DNA from: SIG440 sp045586925
Lineage (GTDB): Bacteria > Bacillota > Clostridia > Monoglobales > Monoglobaceae
Assembly (NCBI GenBank): GCA_045586925.1
Contig: JAZNBG010000018.1
Location: 41,558 to 105,557, forward strand
Direction: 5' to 3'
Length of the DNA: 64,000 nt
Shown here: piece after piece, positions 24,551 to 32,610 of the stretch
How positions within the stretch are numbered: position 1 is the first letter of the stretch
Layout: each line of letters opens with the position of its first letter
The notes under the pieces: generated by a model
Seen by the model: the letters and a program-made list of their open reading frames with translations, nothing else
Databases searched by the model: none
Told to the model about the DNA's origin: nothing
Program-made: the position numbers and the translations under genes

Positions 24551-24814
24551 TCATCTGTTTTCGTCAGCGACATAAAATCTGACTAGCTCTTCCAGAATTT
24601 CGTCGGTTTCAAGCTTTTGGATTAACGAGCGTGCTCCGTTATGTGCAGTGATATACGAAGGGTCTCCTGACATAATATATCCCACAATCTGACTTATCGG
24701 GTTATAGCCCTTTTCGGTCAGTGCGCTGTGGACAGAAAGGATAAGCTCTCTGGGATTGGGTTTTTCCTTTTCAACCCGAAATTTTACTGTTTTTGAAAGG
24801 TTTGTGTTTTCCAT
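24551..24814 (-). CDS. ireB: IreB family regulatory phosphoprotein
   Basis: An 87-aa protein matching IreB (UPF0297): TVKFRVEKEKPNPRELILSVHSALTEKGYNPISQIVGYIMSGDPSYITAHNGARSLIQKLETDEILEELV. In Enterococcus, IreB is phosphorylated on N-terminal threonines by the Ser/Thr kinase IreK and modulates cephalosporin resistance; here Thr4 and Thr9 are candidates. It is usually followed by ruvX and a DUF1292 gene; neither is present, and it is monocistronic with its own terminator. Upstream, near a possible -10, is a short inverted repeat AACATA/TATGTT (24862-24875). Confidence 0.9.
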   Translation of the reverse strand: MENTNLSKTVKFRVEKEKPNPRELILSVHSALTEKGYNPISQIVGYIMSGDPSYITAHNGARSLIQKLETDEILEELVRFYVADENR

Positions 24815-24917
24815 TTTTGTGACCTTCCTTTCGGTAAAAGTACATTTGTTGTATATATTTTAACATAGTTATGTTATCAAAACAAGTATATTATTTAAAA
24901 AATAGATTACAAATATG

Positions 24918-26786
24918 TTACTTGCGGTGTGAAAAATAGTCGCCAATGATTACAATGTCATTAATGTTAAATGCTTCGGTGACTTTGGCGTTGCCTGAGA
25001 TGATTTTTTCTGCCAGTTTGGGATCGGCTGCATGATTGGCGGGATCATAGTACATCGAATTATCTATCCAGGCAGAGTTGGCAAAATACGCAAACCCGCT
25101 ATAATTATCATCAAGAACGTCTGAACCAATATAACAGTGACTGTCCTCAAGGCCAAAAAGATTGATTATGGTAGGCATAAGATCTGCGGTATGTGTGGGT
25201 TCGGTTATTTCTTTAGGGTCAAGACCCGGCGAGAATATAAATGCAGGAACCCGATACATTAAATCGTCGCCCACTGCACTGTTAAGCTGTGCCAGCTTTT
25301 CTTGATTTGAATAGCCATAGGCATAATGGTCGGTATAGACAATAATGGCTGTGTTATCAAGCAAGCCGTCTGCATCAAGACGCTCAAGGAGCTGACGGAA
25401 AAAATCATCGGTGTCCCTTGCCAGCAGGTGACACGCATTTTCTTCAAAATCCATAGTTTTGTCAACAAGCTCGGGGTGATTTTCCTTTACTACCGCCAAT
25501 TTTGAATCGTCATAGGTATAAGGAACGTGCCCTGAATATGTTATTATAAAGCTGAAAAAAGGTGAATCCTTTACAATATCCTGGTATATGTCTTCCACTT
25601 GCAGAACTTTGCTGTCTGATTGTGCCGCATAATCGGTCATACCATAATCTTGAAAGGAATGATACTTTTCAAAGCCCAAGCTTTTGTGCATAAGACCACG
25701 GTTATAGAACTCTGAATGATTATAATGAAAGGAATTTGCCGAGTAGCCTTTGTTTGCAAAAAGCTGGGGCAGAGCATATGGATATTTGTTTAGCGCGTAA
25801 TTTACTGCGCTGACAGCAGAGGGCGGTGTATAAAAGCCTGTATTAAAGCAAAATTCCGAGCCAAGAGTGTATCCCGTACCAAATGTGGGAGCATAGTGAT
25901 TGGCAAAATTAATGCCGTTTTTCATCATATATTTCATAACAGGTGTGTACTTTTCGGTTATCATCCAGTCGTCTATGCCTTCCAGCATAACCGCAATTAC
26001 ATTTTTGCCGCTTAACAGACCGGTATAGTGATTGTCCGTATCGCTGGCGGCTTTTTTTTCAATATACTCGTCAACAGCTTTAAAGTCTTTTTCGTTATAT
26101 TTGTCGCCTTCAAGCCATGTTTTATAAAAATCTCTTGCAACAAAATGGCAAATTCCCACAATATCAATACATTTGTTGGTATCATTAAATTTGCTGTATA
26201 CAACACGGGGTTTTCGCCAGGAGTCCCAGTCCTGATCGGATTCATCAAATAATGAGGGCTGCATAAATATGTGCAAACAAAGCAACGCCAAAATGGGAAT
26301 AAATACCATACACTTTGCAATTTTTCCTGTGTGGGCGGGGCGTTGCCACTTTATTGCTGTAATAACAAGACAAAGTATTGACAAAAGAGTGCATACAATA
26401 AGACGTTTATCTGCATATGACAACGCATAAGAAAGGTAATCGCCGCCCTCCCCTGCAAGACCGATACTGCTTAAACGAAAAAATTGTTCGAAGATTCCAA
26501 AATATATATACTGAGCAAAGGAAAAGATTATAAAAAAACAACCAATCAATATATATATAGTCCTGCCCCAATTTTTGGGAAGAAGCACCAGCGAGCCATA
26601 AAGAAGCACAGCAATCCACAAAAGGTTAAAGGCGGCGGGAATCACAGTCGAAAAAAATTCGTCATAAACCTTTGGCCAAACGAGATATCTAAGCTGCAAG
26701 TCCGGAAGCTGCAGCGCAAGGATTGCAAAGACATAGAAATAGTGTTGGTTTAAAAAGGTAACGAACTTTTTTAATTCACCTCTCAT
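24918..26786 (-). CDS. LTA synthase-like sulfatase-family membrane enzyme
   Basis: A 622-aa protein with about five N-terminal transmembrane helices (residues ~10-190) and an extracellular sulfatase/alkaline-phosphatase-fold domain. Such enzymes transfer phosphoglycerol to glycolipids or to surface glycans. The metal/nucleophile region is FGTGYTLGSEFCFNTGFYTP (nucleophile Thr probably in TGYTLGSEF), preceded by NVIAVMLEGIDDWM, with the metal pair in IIVYTDHYAYGYS. Whether it makes lipoteichoic acid or decorates another polymer is open. A consensus minus-strand promoter lies 70-98 nt upstream. Confidence 0.87.
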   Translation of the reverse strand: MRGELKKFVTFLNQHYFYVFAILALQLPDLQLRYLVWPKVYDEFFSTVIPAAFNLLWIAVLLYGSLVLLPKNWGRTIYILIGCFFIIFSFAQYIYFGIFEQFFRLSSIGLAGEGGDYLSYALSYADKRLIVCTLLSILCLVITAIKWQRPAHTGKIAKCMVFIPILALLCLHIFMQPSLFDESDQDWDSWRKPRVVYSKFNDTNKCIDIVGICHFVARDFYKTWLEGDKYNEKDFKAVDEYIEKKAASDTDNHYTGLLSGKNVIAVMLEGIDDWMITEKYTPVMKYMMKNGINFANHYAPTFGTGYTLGSEFCFNTGFYTPPSAVSAVNYALNKYPYALPQLFANKGYSANSFHYNHSEFYNRGLMHKSLGFEKYHSFQDYGMTDYAAQSDSKVLQVEDIYQDIVKDSPFFSFIITYSGHVPYTYDDSKLAVVKENHPELVDKTMDFEENACHLLARDTDDFFRQLLERLDADGLLDNTAIIVYTDHYAYGYSNQEKLAQLNSAVGDDLMYRVPAFIFSPGLDPKEITEPTHTADLMPTIINLFGLEDSHCYIGSDVLDDNYSGFAYFANSAWIDNSMYYDPANHAADPKLAEKIISGNAKVTEAFNINDIVIIGDYFSHRK

Positions 26787-26855
26787 AAAATCACCTCAAT
26801 AATTTTTATCAAATGGTACATAATACTATTGTAAGAAAAACTCCTTCGAATATGT

Positions 26856-26884
26856 ATTATAGCACACAAGCTGCCAAAAATCAA
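26856..26884 (-). promoter_or_regulatory. Promoter for the sulfatase gene
   Basis: On the minus strand TTGATT (26884-26879), 17-nt spacer, TATAAT (26861-26856). Confidence 0.75.
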
Positions 26885-26932
26885 CGCAATTAAACAAATA
26901 TAACATTAGAACAAAAATTTAGCAGCTTATTA

Positions 26933-26961
26933 TTGACATATTTTTCAAGGAATGGTATCAT
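26933..26961 (+). promoter_or_regulatory. Promoter for fba
   Basis: TTGACA, 17-nt spacer, TATCAT preceded by TGG; 43 nt before the start codon. Confidence 0.8.
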
Positions 26962-27004
26962 ATATATGGATTTATTGTAGTTATTGTAACAGGAGGAGAT
27001 TTAA

Positions 27005-27868
27005 ATGTTGGTATCAGTTAGCGAAATGCTGAAAAAAGCAAAAGAAGGAAAATATGCTGTTGGTCAGTTTAATATCAATAACCTTGAATGGACAAAGGCT
27101 ATTCTTTTAACTGCGCAGGAATGTAATTCGCCGGTTATCCTTGGTGTTTCTGAGGGCGCAGGCAAATATATGACAGGCTTTAAAACGGTAGTCAATATGG
27201 TTAAAGGTATGATTGAAGGTCTTAACATTACTGTTCCCGTTGCCATTCATCTTGACCACGGCAGCTATCAGGGTGCACTTGATGCAATGGAGGCAGGTTT
27301 TTCTTCAATAATGTTTGACGGTTCGCATTATGGAATCGAAGAAAATATCGAAAAAACCAAAGAAATGGTTGCTCTTGCAAAGTCAAAGGGTATCTCTGTT
27401 GAAGCAGAGGTAGGCTCAATCGGCGGCGAGGAAGACGGTGTTATCGGCGCTGGTGAGGTTGCAGACCCCAATGAATGTAAGATGATTGCAGATCTGGGCG
27501 TTGATATTCTGGCAGCAGGCATCGGCAACATTCACGGTAAATACCCCGCAAACTGGAAGGGCCTTAACTTTGATGTTCTTGCCGAGATTGAAAAGGTAAC
27601 ATCTCCTATGCCCCTTGTTCTTCATGGCGGCACAGGTATCCCCGAGGATATGATTAAGAAGGCAATTTCATTGGGTGTAAGCAAAATCAATGTAAATACA
27701 GAGTGCCAGCTTGCTTTTGCGGCTGCTACAAGAGAATATGTTGAAGCAGGCAAGGACTTGGAAGGCAAGGGCTTTGACCCCAGAAAGCTTCTGGCTCCCG
27801 GCTTTGAAGCAATTAAGGCAACTGTTAAAGAGAAAATGGAACTGTTTGGTTCTGTTGGCAAGGCATAA
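27005..27868 (+). CDS. fba: Class II fructose-1,6-bisphosphate aldolase
   Basis: A 287-aa zinc aldolase of glycolysis and gluconeogenesis, cleaving fructose-1,6-bisphosphate to DHAP and glyceraldehyde-3-phosphate. Key residues: the catalytic Asp and zinc His in AIHLDHGSYQ, further zinc ligands in GNIHGKYP and LVLHGGTGIP, and the phosphate-binding region VSKINVNTECQLAF. The conserved N-terminus KAKEGKYAVGQFNINNLEW is complete. Length matches the FbaA/GatY class. AGGAGGAGATTTAA is a strong ribosome binding site. Monocistronic, flanked by a good promoter and a weak terminator. Confidence 0.95.
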   Translation: MLVSVSEMLKKAKEGKYAVGQFNINNLEWTKAILLTAQECNSPVILGVSEGAGKYMTGFKTVVNMVKGMIEGLNITVPVAIHLDHGSYQGALDAMEAGFSSIMFDGSHYGIEENIEKTKEMVALAKSKGISVEAEVGSIGGEEDGVIGAGEVADPNECKMIADLGVDILAAGIGNIHGKYPANWKGLNFDVLAEIEKVTSPMPLVLHGGTGIPEDMIKKAISLGVSKINVNTECQLAFAAATREYVEAGKDLEGKGFDPRKLLAPGFEAIKATVKEKMELFGSVGKA

Positions 27869-27895
27869 AGCCTTTATAAAAGGATAGATATTTCG

Positions 27896-27927
27896 GGTGC
27901 GGCTCTTTATCCAGTCGCACCTGTTTT
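27896..27927 (+). terminator. Possible terminator of fba
   Basis: GGTGCG (27896-27901) pairs with CGCACC (27916-27921), followed by TGTTTT. The stem is short, and the following repeat hairpin (27924-27967) may contribute. Confidence 0.5.
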
Positions 27928-28077
27928 AATATAATAGGAAATTGCGCAATTCCCTATTATATTAAAACGATATTTAGATGCCCGTGCAAAATTTTCGGCT
28001 ATGCCGAAATGCACTTGGGCAAACAAAGCGTTATTACTCCGACCGCCGCCTGCGGCGAGCGGCGTAGCCGCTTTGTT
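27924..28077 (+). repeat. Structured dispersed repeat, copy 1 (154 bp)
   Basis: Three successive stems: a 44-bp palindrome (27924-27967) with a single mismatched pair; the GCCC...GGGC hairpin with GTGC/GCAC and TTTCGGC/GCCGAAA stems (27980-28020); and the AACAAAGCG/CGCTTTGTT stem (28022-28077) enclosing GC-rich CGCCGCCTGCGGCG. The same three-part layout and length recur at 43408-43561. No coding frame. It occupies most of the fba-28163 gap. Confidence 0.85.
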
Positions 28078-28102
28078 CTAATACAGCAACAATAAAAAAC
28101 TA

Positions 28103-28131
28103 TTGCTTAAATTTGCAAAGTATAGTAAAAT
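28103..28131 (+). promoter_or_regulatory. Promoter for the 28.2-kb secreted protein gene
   Basis: TTGCTT, 17-nt spacer, TAAAAT; 31 nt before the start codon. Confidence 0.55.
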
Positions 28132-28162
28132 ATACTTATTAAAAACCTAAGGAGGCATATTT

Positions 28163-29659
28163 ATGAAAAGATTTGCATTAATAATTCTTGTGGTTGTTCT
28201 GGCACTTTCAATGATTACTGCAAGTGCAGAGGTGCCAAAGTTTATGACACAAGCATACAACAACTATGCTGCTGACTATGGCTTTACGATTACCTTTGAA
28301 AGCAGTGATGAAGTTGTTGCTCTTTTAAAAGAAATTCAAATTCCGGAAGAAGTTAATAATTTTGTTGATATAAAAGGTCTTTTAGAAAGTATTTTATCTC
28401 AGGGAATGCAGATGAAACTGCAAATGAATATCAGCGATGACTACAAGAAGGCCGAATATGCCCTAACTGCAGAATCGCAGCAGTCGATAAATGTAAATTC
28501 TAATTTATCAATCGGCATTGATTCAAAGCTGGGAATGTGGATGAAAATGGATTTGGATGCTGCAGACCCGGTATTTGAGATAATCTATTCATCGCCGGTT
28601 TTGAATAAGTATATGGTAATAGATGTTTTTGAAATGTTGCCGGATGATACACAAAAGGCGGCGGTGCTCAATGTGCTGAATTCGGTATTTAGCAGCGAAT
28701 ATATTGACTCTTTAAGTGAATATTCTCTGGAACTTATTGAAAAATATGCAGAAATTAAGCGGGATAGCGGAGATTATGTTGTCAAGCTTGACAACGATGG
28801 TTTGATTGCTATGACAGGCGAATTATTCCCCGTTGTTTTTACAAAGATTGGCGACATAATGGCGAATGCTCCGATGGCGGCAAGCATAGGTATTATAGGC
28901 GGTGCAGATGGACCTGTTGAAATTCTGATAGAGCCTGAGGCAGAAAACGATAGCGACTTTGCTGTTATTCCTGATATGACGGGCCTGCAGATTTTAGGAG
29001 AGGAAGGCATTACATACAGATATTCATTGTTTTCAGAGAAAATATCAGCGATTGATATGGCTGCGGATATTTCATTTGACATTTCAAAATTTGTAACAGA
29101 GGTTTTAGGTGAAGACTGGGGATTTGAGGAAAAAGGAATTCTTGATTTTACGGTAAATGCAACGATAAAGTTAAAAAATATAGGCAAAACAAAAGTAGAA
29201 TTCCCAAAAATAACAGAGGAAAATTCTTTTAGTATTATGGATATGATTCCTGAATATGAGGAAGATTATACGGCTGATTATACACCGTCTTATCCACATT
29301 ATTCTGTTTGGATAGAGAGCGGTGAGCTTCCTGTTATAGACGGCGAGATATATGTTCCGCTGCGGGCGACACTTGAAGGTGCATTTGATGACCAAGTCAG
29401 CATTGATTACAATAAAGGCACAATCACAATGCAGTCAGAATATTTTCCGGGCTTTGAGAAGCTTACTGTTTATGAAAATTCCACTACGGCAATTGCAGAC
29501 GGAATTGACAGAAAGGTTTCAAAAGTAATTGTAAAAAACGATAAAGCTTATGTCGGAAAAACTTTCTTTGAGGAAATTTTCGAATGGGAATTGGGTTACG
29601 CAAGCCATGACCTTATAAATGATTATTATGAGGCAGTTTTCTACACGGAATCGTTTTGA
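28163..29659 (+). CDS. Secreted protein with GIIGGADGP motif and copper-amine-oxidase-like C-terminal domain
   Basis: A 498-aa exported protein. Residues 1-22 form a signal peptide (MKRFALIILVVVLALSMITASA). Residues ~25-230 and ~255-350 are a large unrecognised region. In the middle lies IGIIGGADGPVEILIEPE (motif residues 243-252), nearly identical to the OadB ion-site motif although there is no membrane segment around it. The last ~120 residues (LPVIDGEIYVPLRATLEGAF, then VIVKNDKAYVGKTFFEEIF) look like the copper amine oxidase N-terminal-like repeat common in Gram-positive envelope proteins. Function unknown. AAGGAGGCATATTT is the ribosome binding site. Confidence 0.75.
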   Translation: MKRFALIILVVVLALSMITASAEVPKFMTQAYNNYAADYGFTITFESSDEVVALLKEIQIPEEVNNFVDIKGLLESILSQGMQMKLQMNISDDYKKAEYALTAESQQSINVNSNLSIGIDSKLGMWMKMDLDAADPVFEIIYSSPVLNKYMVIDVFEMLPDDTQKAAVLNVLNSVFSSEYIDSLSEYSLELIEKYAEIKRDSGDYVVKLDNDGLIAMTGELFPVVFTKIGDIMANAPMAASIGIIGGADGPVEILIEPEAENDSDFAVIPDMTGLQILGEEGITYRYSLFSEKISAIDMAADISFDISKFVTEVLGEDWGFEEKGILDFTVNATIKLKNIGKTKVEFPKITEENSFSIMDMIPEYEEDYTADYTPSYPHYSVWIESGELPVIDGEIYVPLRATLEGAFDDQVSIDYNKGTITMQSEYFPGFEKLTVYENSTTAIADGIDRKVSKVIVKNDKAYVGKTFFEEIFEWELGYASHDLINDYYEAVFYTESF

Positions 29660-29665
29660 TATATG

Positions 29666-29695
29666 CATATGGTGTGCCTTGCGGCACACCATATG
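29666..29695 (+). terminator. Hairpin downstream of the secreted protein gene
   Basis: Perfect 13-bp stem CATATGGTGTGCC/GGCACACCATATG with loop TTGC, followed by a broken T-run (TTTGTGTTTGTT). A probable weak terminator. Confidence 0.65.
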
Positions 29696-29759
29696 TTTGT
29701 GTTTGTTGAATTTGTTTTGGAGTTAAAATATAGTTAATAATGTAATGAGGGATTGAATT

Positions 29760-30200
29760 ATGAAGGTAGTATTGCAAAGAGTTACAGAGGCATCGGTAGA
29801 GGTTGAAGGTAATATTATTGGAGAAATCGGCAGGGGATATGTGGTGTTTCTGGGTGTAGGCTGTGGCGACACCAAGGAAATCGCCGAAAAAATGGCTGAT
29901 AAGATAAAAAAGCTCCGCCTTTTTCCTGACGAAAACGGAAAGACCAATCTTTCAATAGATGATATCGGGGGCGAGGTGCTTGTTATTTCGCAGTTCACAT
30001 TGTATGCGGATGCCCGCAAGGGTACCAGACCCAGCTTTGTCGAGGCAGGACCACCGGATTTGGCAGAGGAACTGTATGAATACTTTATTTCTCTTTGTGA
30101 GGAGCGGTTTAAAAAGACAGCTCACGGCAGCTTTGGTGCAAGTATGAAGGTAAGCCTGTGCAACGATGGTCCATTTACAATTTGTCTGGAGCTTGACTGA
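29760..30200 (+). CDS. dtd: D-aminoacyl-tRNA deacylase
   Basis: A 146-aa enzyme that removes D-amino acids from mischarged tRNA. The family signature is complete: MKVVLQRVTEASVEVEG at the N-terminus, GYVVFLGVGCGD, LSIDDIGGEVLVISQFTLYADARKGTRPSF with the SQFTLYAD active-site motif, and GSFGASMKVSLCNDGPFTICLEL containing the Gly-cisPro-like pair seen here as DGPFT. Length is typical. It stands before the polysaccharide operon promoter and is separate from it. Confidence 0.96.
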   Translation: MKVVLQRVTEASVEVEGNIIGEIGRGYVVFLGVGCGDTKEIAEKMADKIKKLRLFPDENGKTNLSIDDIGGEVLVISQFTLYADARKGTRPSFVEAGPPDLAEELYEYFISLCEERFKKTAHGSFGASMKVSLCNDGPFTICLELD

Positions 30201-30305
30201 AAAAGCTGAAAAAAGGACAGCTTTCGTCAATATAAATATAACTCTATTAGACAAAACGACCAAAACATACCGATAAAACTTGGCTATGAAAATGGACAAA
30301 ATTGA

Positions 30306-30334
30306 TTGACATAGTTTAAAAAGTATTATATAAT
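30306..30334 (+). promoter_or_regulatory. Promoter for the polysaccharide operon
   Basis: Perfect TTGACA and TATAAT boxes with a 17-nt spacer. About 50 nt of leader precede the small leader ORF and about 200 nt precede the first glycosyltransferase. No other clear promoter was found inside the 13-kb cluster. Confidence 0.85.
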
Positions 30335-30390
30335 AAAATGTGCGAATGCTGTAAGTGATCGGCAAAACGATTGTAAAAAGGATGAATTGT

Positions 30391-30543
30391 ATGTGCAAAA
30401 AGTGTTTTAGCTGTTTGGTAAACACTGCATTCAACAAAGTCTATGAAGTTCTTCTTTGGAATTTACATAATAAAAAAATAGAAGTCGTTGGTGTAATAAA
30501 AATGTTTACACATAAAATAACAAGAGGGAGGGTGTTTGTATAA
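30391..30543 (+). CDS. 50-aa leader ORF coupled to the polysaccharide operon
   Basis: ATG at 30391 has AAAAAGGA eight to nine bases upstream; a second in-frame ATG lies at 30382. The product starts MCKKCFSCL, with three cysteines in CxxCxxC spacing, and ends TRGRVFV. Its stop TAA overlaps the glycosyltransferase start as TAATG, a typical coupling arrangement. The product resembles no known protein. It could be a true small protein or a translated leader that controls the operon. The frame also contains AGGGAGGG, the ribosome binding site of the next gene. Confidence 0.55.
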   Translation: MCKKCFSCLVNTAFNKVYEVLLWNLHNKKIEVVGVIKMFTHKITRGRVFV

Positions 30544-31424
30544 TGAAATATTCCGTTTTAATGTCGGTTTACAAAAAGGACAATCCGGAGTTCTTGAAAG
30601 TGGCACTAGAGAGTATATATGAAAAACAAACACGTAAGCCCGATGAAATTGTTATAGTTTTTGATGGTGCACTTAATGACGAGCTTTATAAGGTTTTGGA
30701 TGACTTTAAAAAGGATAAAGAAGATGTCGTCTGCTATTATCCGCAGGAGATAAATCGTGGATTGGGCGAAGCCTTGGCGATTGGGGCAGAAAAGTGTACA
30801 GGCGATTATATTTTCAGAATGGATTCAGATGATATAAGTCTTCCCGATAGATTCGAAAAACAGTCCGCATACATAGAAAATCATCCTGAGATAGACGTTT
30901 TAGGGGGATGCATAGCAGAATTTAAAATTTCTCCCGAGAATGAAGAACTGAGATTTCGTGTTTGCCCCAAAACTCATACTGAAATTATGAGTATGGGAAA
31001 AAAGAGAAGTCCTATGAACCATGTTTCGGTTTGTATAAAAACCAGTGCTTTAATTGAAAGCGGTAATTATGAAGGCGTTTTGCTTTTAGAGGATTATTAT
31101 TTGTGGATGAAAATGGTATCACAGGGTTATCGTTTAGAAAATATGGAAGATGTGCTGGTGTACGCCAGAGCGGATGACGGATTTGAACAGCGCAGAAAAG
31201 CAGCTGTACGAATTAAAGGATGGCAAAAGCTGCAAAAGCTTATGCTGCAGGCAGATATAATTTGCAAGCGTGAAGCTTTAATGAATATGATATACATAAC
31301 GGGATTTACATATTGTCCTGCAGGTGTCAAAAAAGTGGTATACGATAAGTTTTTGAGAAAGAAAGATGGAATAGAATTAGAAAAGATTGAGAAGGATGAC
31401 GGCGTTGCAAGCAAAGTTGGTTGA
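30543..31424 (+). CDS. Family 2 glycosyltransferase
   Basis: A 293-aa GT-A fold transferase using a nucleotide-sugar donor. N-terminal YSVLMSVYKKDNPEFLKVALESI, the acceptor/donor region IVIVFDGA, and the metal-binding FRMDSDDISLPDRFEKQ near residue 95 are characteristic of GT2 enzymes of the amylovoran/EPS type. It ends in a short basic helical region without transmembrane segments. The start overlaps the stop of the leader ORF and has the strong AGGGAGGG site. First enzyme of the polysaccharide operon; sugar specificity unknown. Confidence 0.88.
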   Translation: MKYSVLMSVYKKDNPEFLKVALESIYEKQTRKPDEIVIVFDGALNDELYKVLDDFKKDKEDVVCYYPQEINRGLGEALAIGAEKCTGDYIFRMDSDDISLPDRFEKQSAYIENHPEIDVLGGCIAEFKISPENEELRFRVCPKTHTEIMSMGKKRSPMNHVSVCIKTSALIESGNYEGVLLLEDYYLWMKMVSQGYRLENMEDVLVYARADDGFEQRRKAAVRIKGWQKLQKLMLQADIICKREALMNMIYITGFTYCPAGVKKVVYDKFLRKKDGIELEKIEKDDGVASKVG

Positions 31425-31524
31425 TGAGTTGATATAAACTCAAGATTCTGCTCGTAAGATGTCACAACCTGGATATTTTTACGATCCTGTAAAAGTTCTT
31501 AAAAGCAAACAGAGAGGGATTTTT

Positions 31525-32610
31525 ATGAAAATAGGGATATTGACACATTACAATGTTCATAACCATGGGGCATTATTGCAACTATATGCATTAAAAGCTG
31601 TCCTTGAAAAAAATGGTAATGAAGCTAAGGCGCTTACTTTTAAAAAGAATTATGATTTTATGCCAACGGATGCAGACAAAAAATACGAAATATCATTAAA
31701 ATCGCTTTTGTTTTATTTATCCTATTTGAAAAAATTTGGATTAGCAAGAACTCTTTTTAATATAAGAAAAAAGAAAATGCTAGGCGAGTTTAGAAAACCG
31801 CTTTTAGGTGAGTATTACTCAAGAGCTGATAAGCTTGATGCAGTATTTGTAGGTAGCGACGAGGTGTTTAGTATTGAAGCTGGTGTAAATCCGTATTTCT
31901 TTGGGATTGGTGTTCCTACAGAAAACATATTTTCTTATGCTGCAAGCTGTGGTCCTACTAAGATTGAAGATATGAACAACCGAAAAGTCGCATCTATGAT
32001 TGCTGCCGGTCTTAATGATATGAAAAAAATCTCTGTTCGCGACAAGAATACCAAAGAGGCTGTTTTTGAATTAACGGGAATTAATGTAGCAGAGGTGTGT
32101 GATCCTGTTATTTTATATGGATATAAGGAAGAGCAAGAAAAACTTGAGAGAAAGATTAAAAAAGATTATCTTGCAATTTATGCATACGATAATAATATGA
32201 ATGATCCTGACGAAGTAAAAAAGATTAAGGATTACGCCAAAAAAAATGATTTAATGATTGTTTCGGTGGGATATTACCACAAATGGTGCGATAAATGCGT
32301 TGATGGTTCGCCTATAGATATTTTAGCATATTTTAAGTATGCTACCTGTGTTGTCACAGATACGTTCCATGGGTCTGTTATGTCATTGATTACAAATACG
32401 CAATTTGTGACTAAAATAAGAACAAACGGAAACAAGCTGTTTGATTTGTTGAGCAGATACGAGCTAACGGACCGAATGATTGAGGATTTTTCAGAAATAG
32501 ACGAAAAAACGCAAGAAAAGATTGATTACGGAAAAACAAATTCATTATTGGAAGAAAGCAGAAAAGCATCTTTGGCATATATCAAGATGTGTCTGGGAGA
32601 AATTAAATGA
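31525..32610 (+). CDS. Polysaccharide pyruvyl transferase family protein (first copy)
   Basis: A 361-aa protein of the PF04230-like family, which includes enzymes adding pyruvate ketals to surface glycans. The start MKIGILTHYNVHNHGALLQLYAL has AGAGAGGGAT upstream; 22 in-frame codons before it are not expected to be translated. Other family marks: VFVGSDEVFSIEAG, ISVRDKNTKEAV, VCDPVIL, and ATCVVTDTFHGSVMSLI with the conserved TDTFHG. The ferredoxin/FrhB-like gene overlaps its stop by 4 nt (ATGA), so the two products probably act together. Confidence 0.85.
   Translation: MKIGILTHYNVHNHGALLQLYALKAVLEKNGNEAKALTFKKNYDFMPTDADKKYEISLKSLLFYLSYLKKFGLARTLFNIRKKKMLGEFRKPLLGEYYSRADKLDAVFVGSDEVFSIEAGVNPYFFGIGVPTENIFSYAASCGPTKIEDMNNRKVASMIAAGLNDMKKISVRDKNTKEAVFELTGINVAEVCDPVILYGYKEEQEKLERKIKKDYLAIYAYDNNMNDPDEVKKIKDYAKKNDLMIVSVGYYHKWCDKCVDGSPIDILAYFKYATCVVTDTFHGSVMSLITNTQFVTKIRTNGNKLFDLLSRYELTDRMIEDFSEIDEKTQEKIDYGKTNSLLEESRKASLAYIKMCLGEIK

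Noticed and set aside
23884..24582. Plus-strand open frame of 232 codons over the abrB-like gene
   Set aside because: Antisense to a clear AbrB protein and across its promoter and the ireB terminator.
27924..28077. Insertion sequence or MITE interpretation of the 154-bp repeat
   Set aside because: The two ends are not inverted repeats of each other, no target duplication is visible, and no transposase is in the window. It remains possible only if a parent element exists elsewhere.
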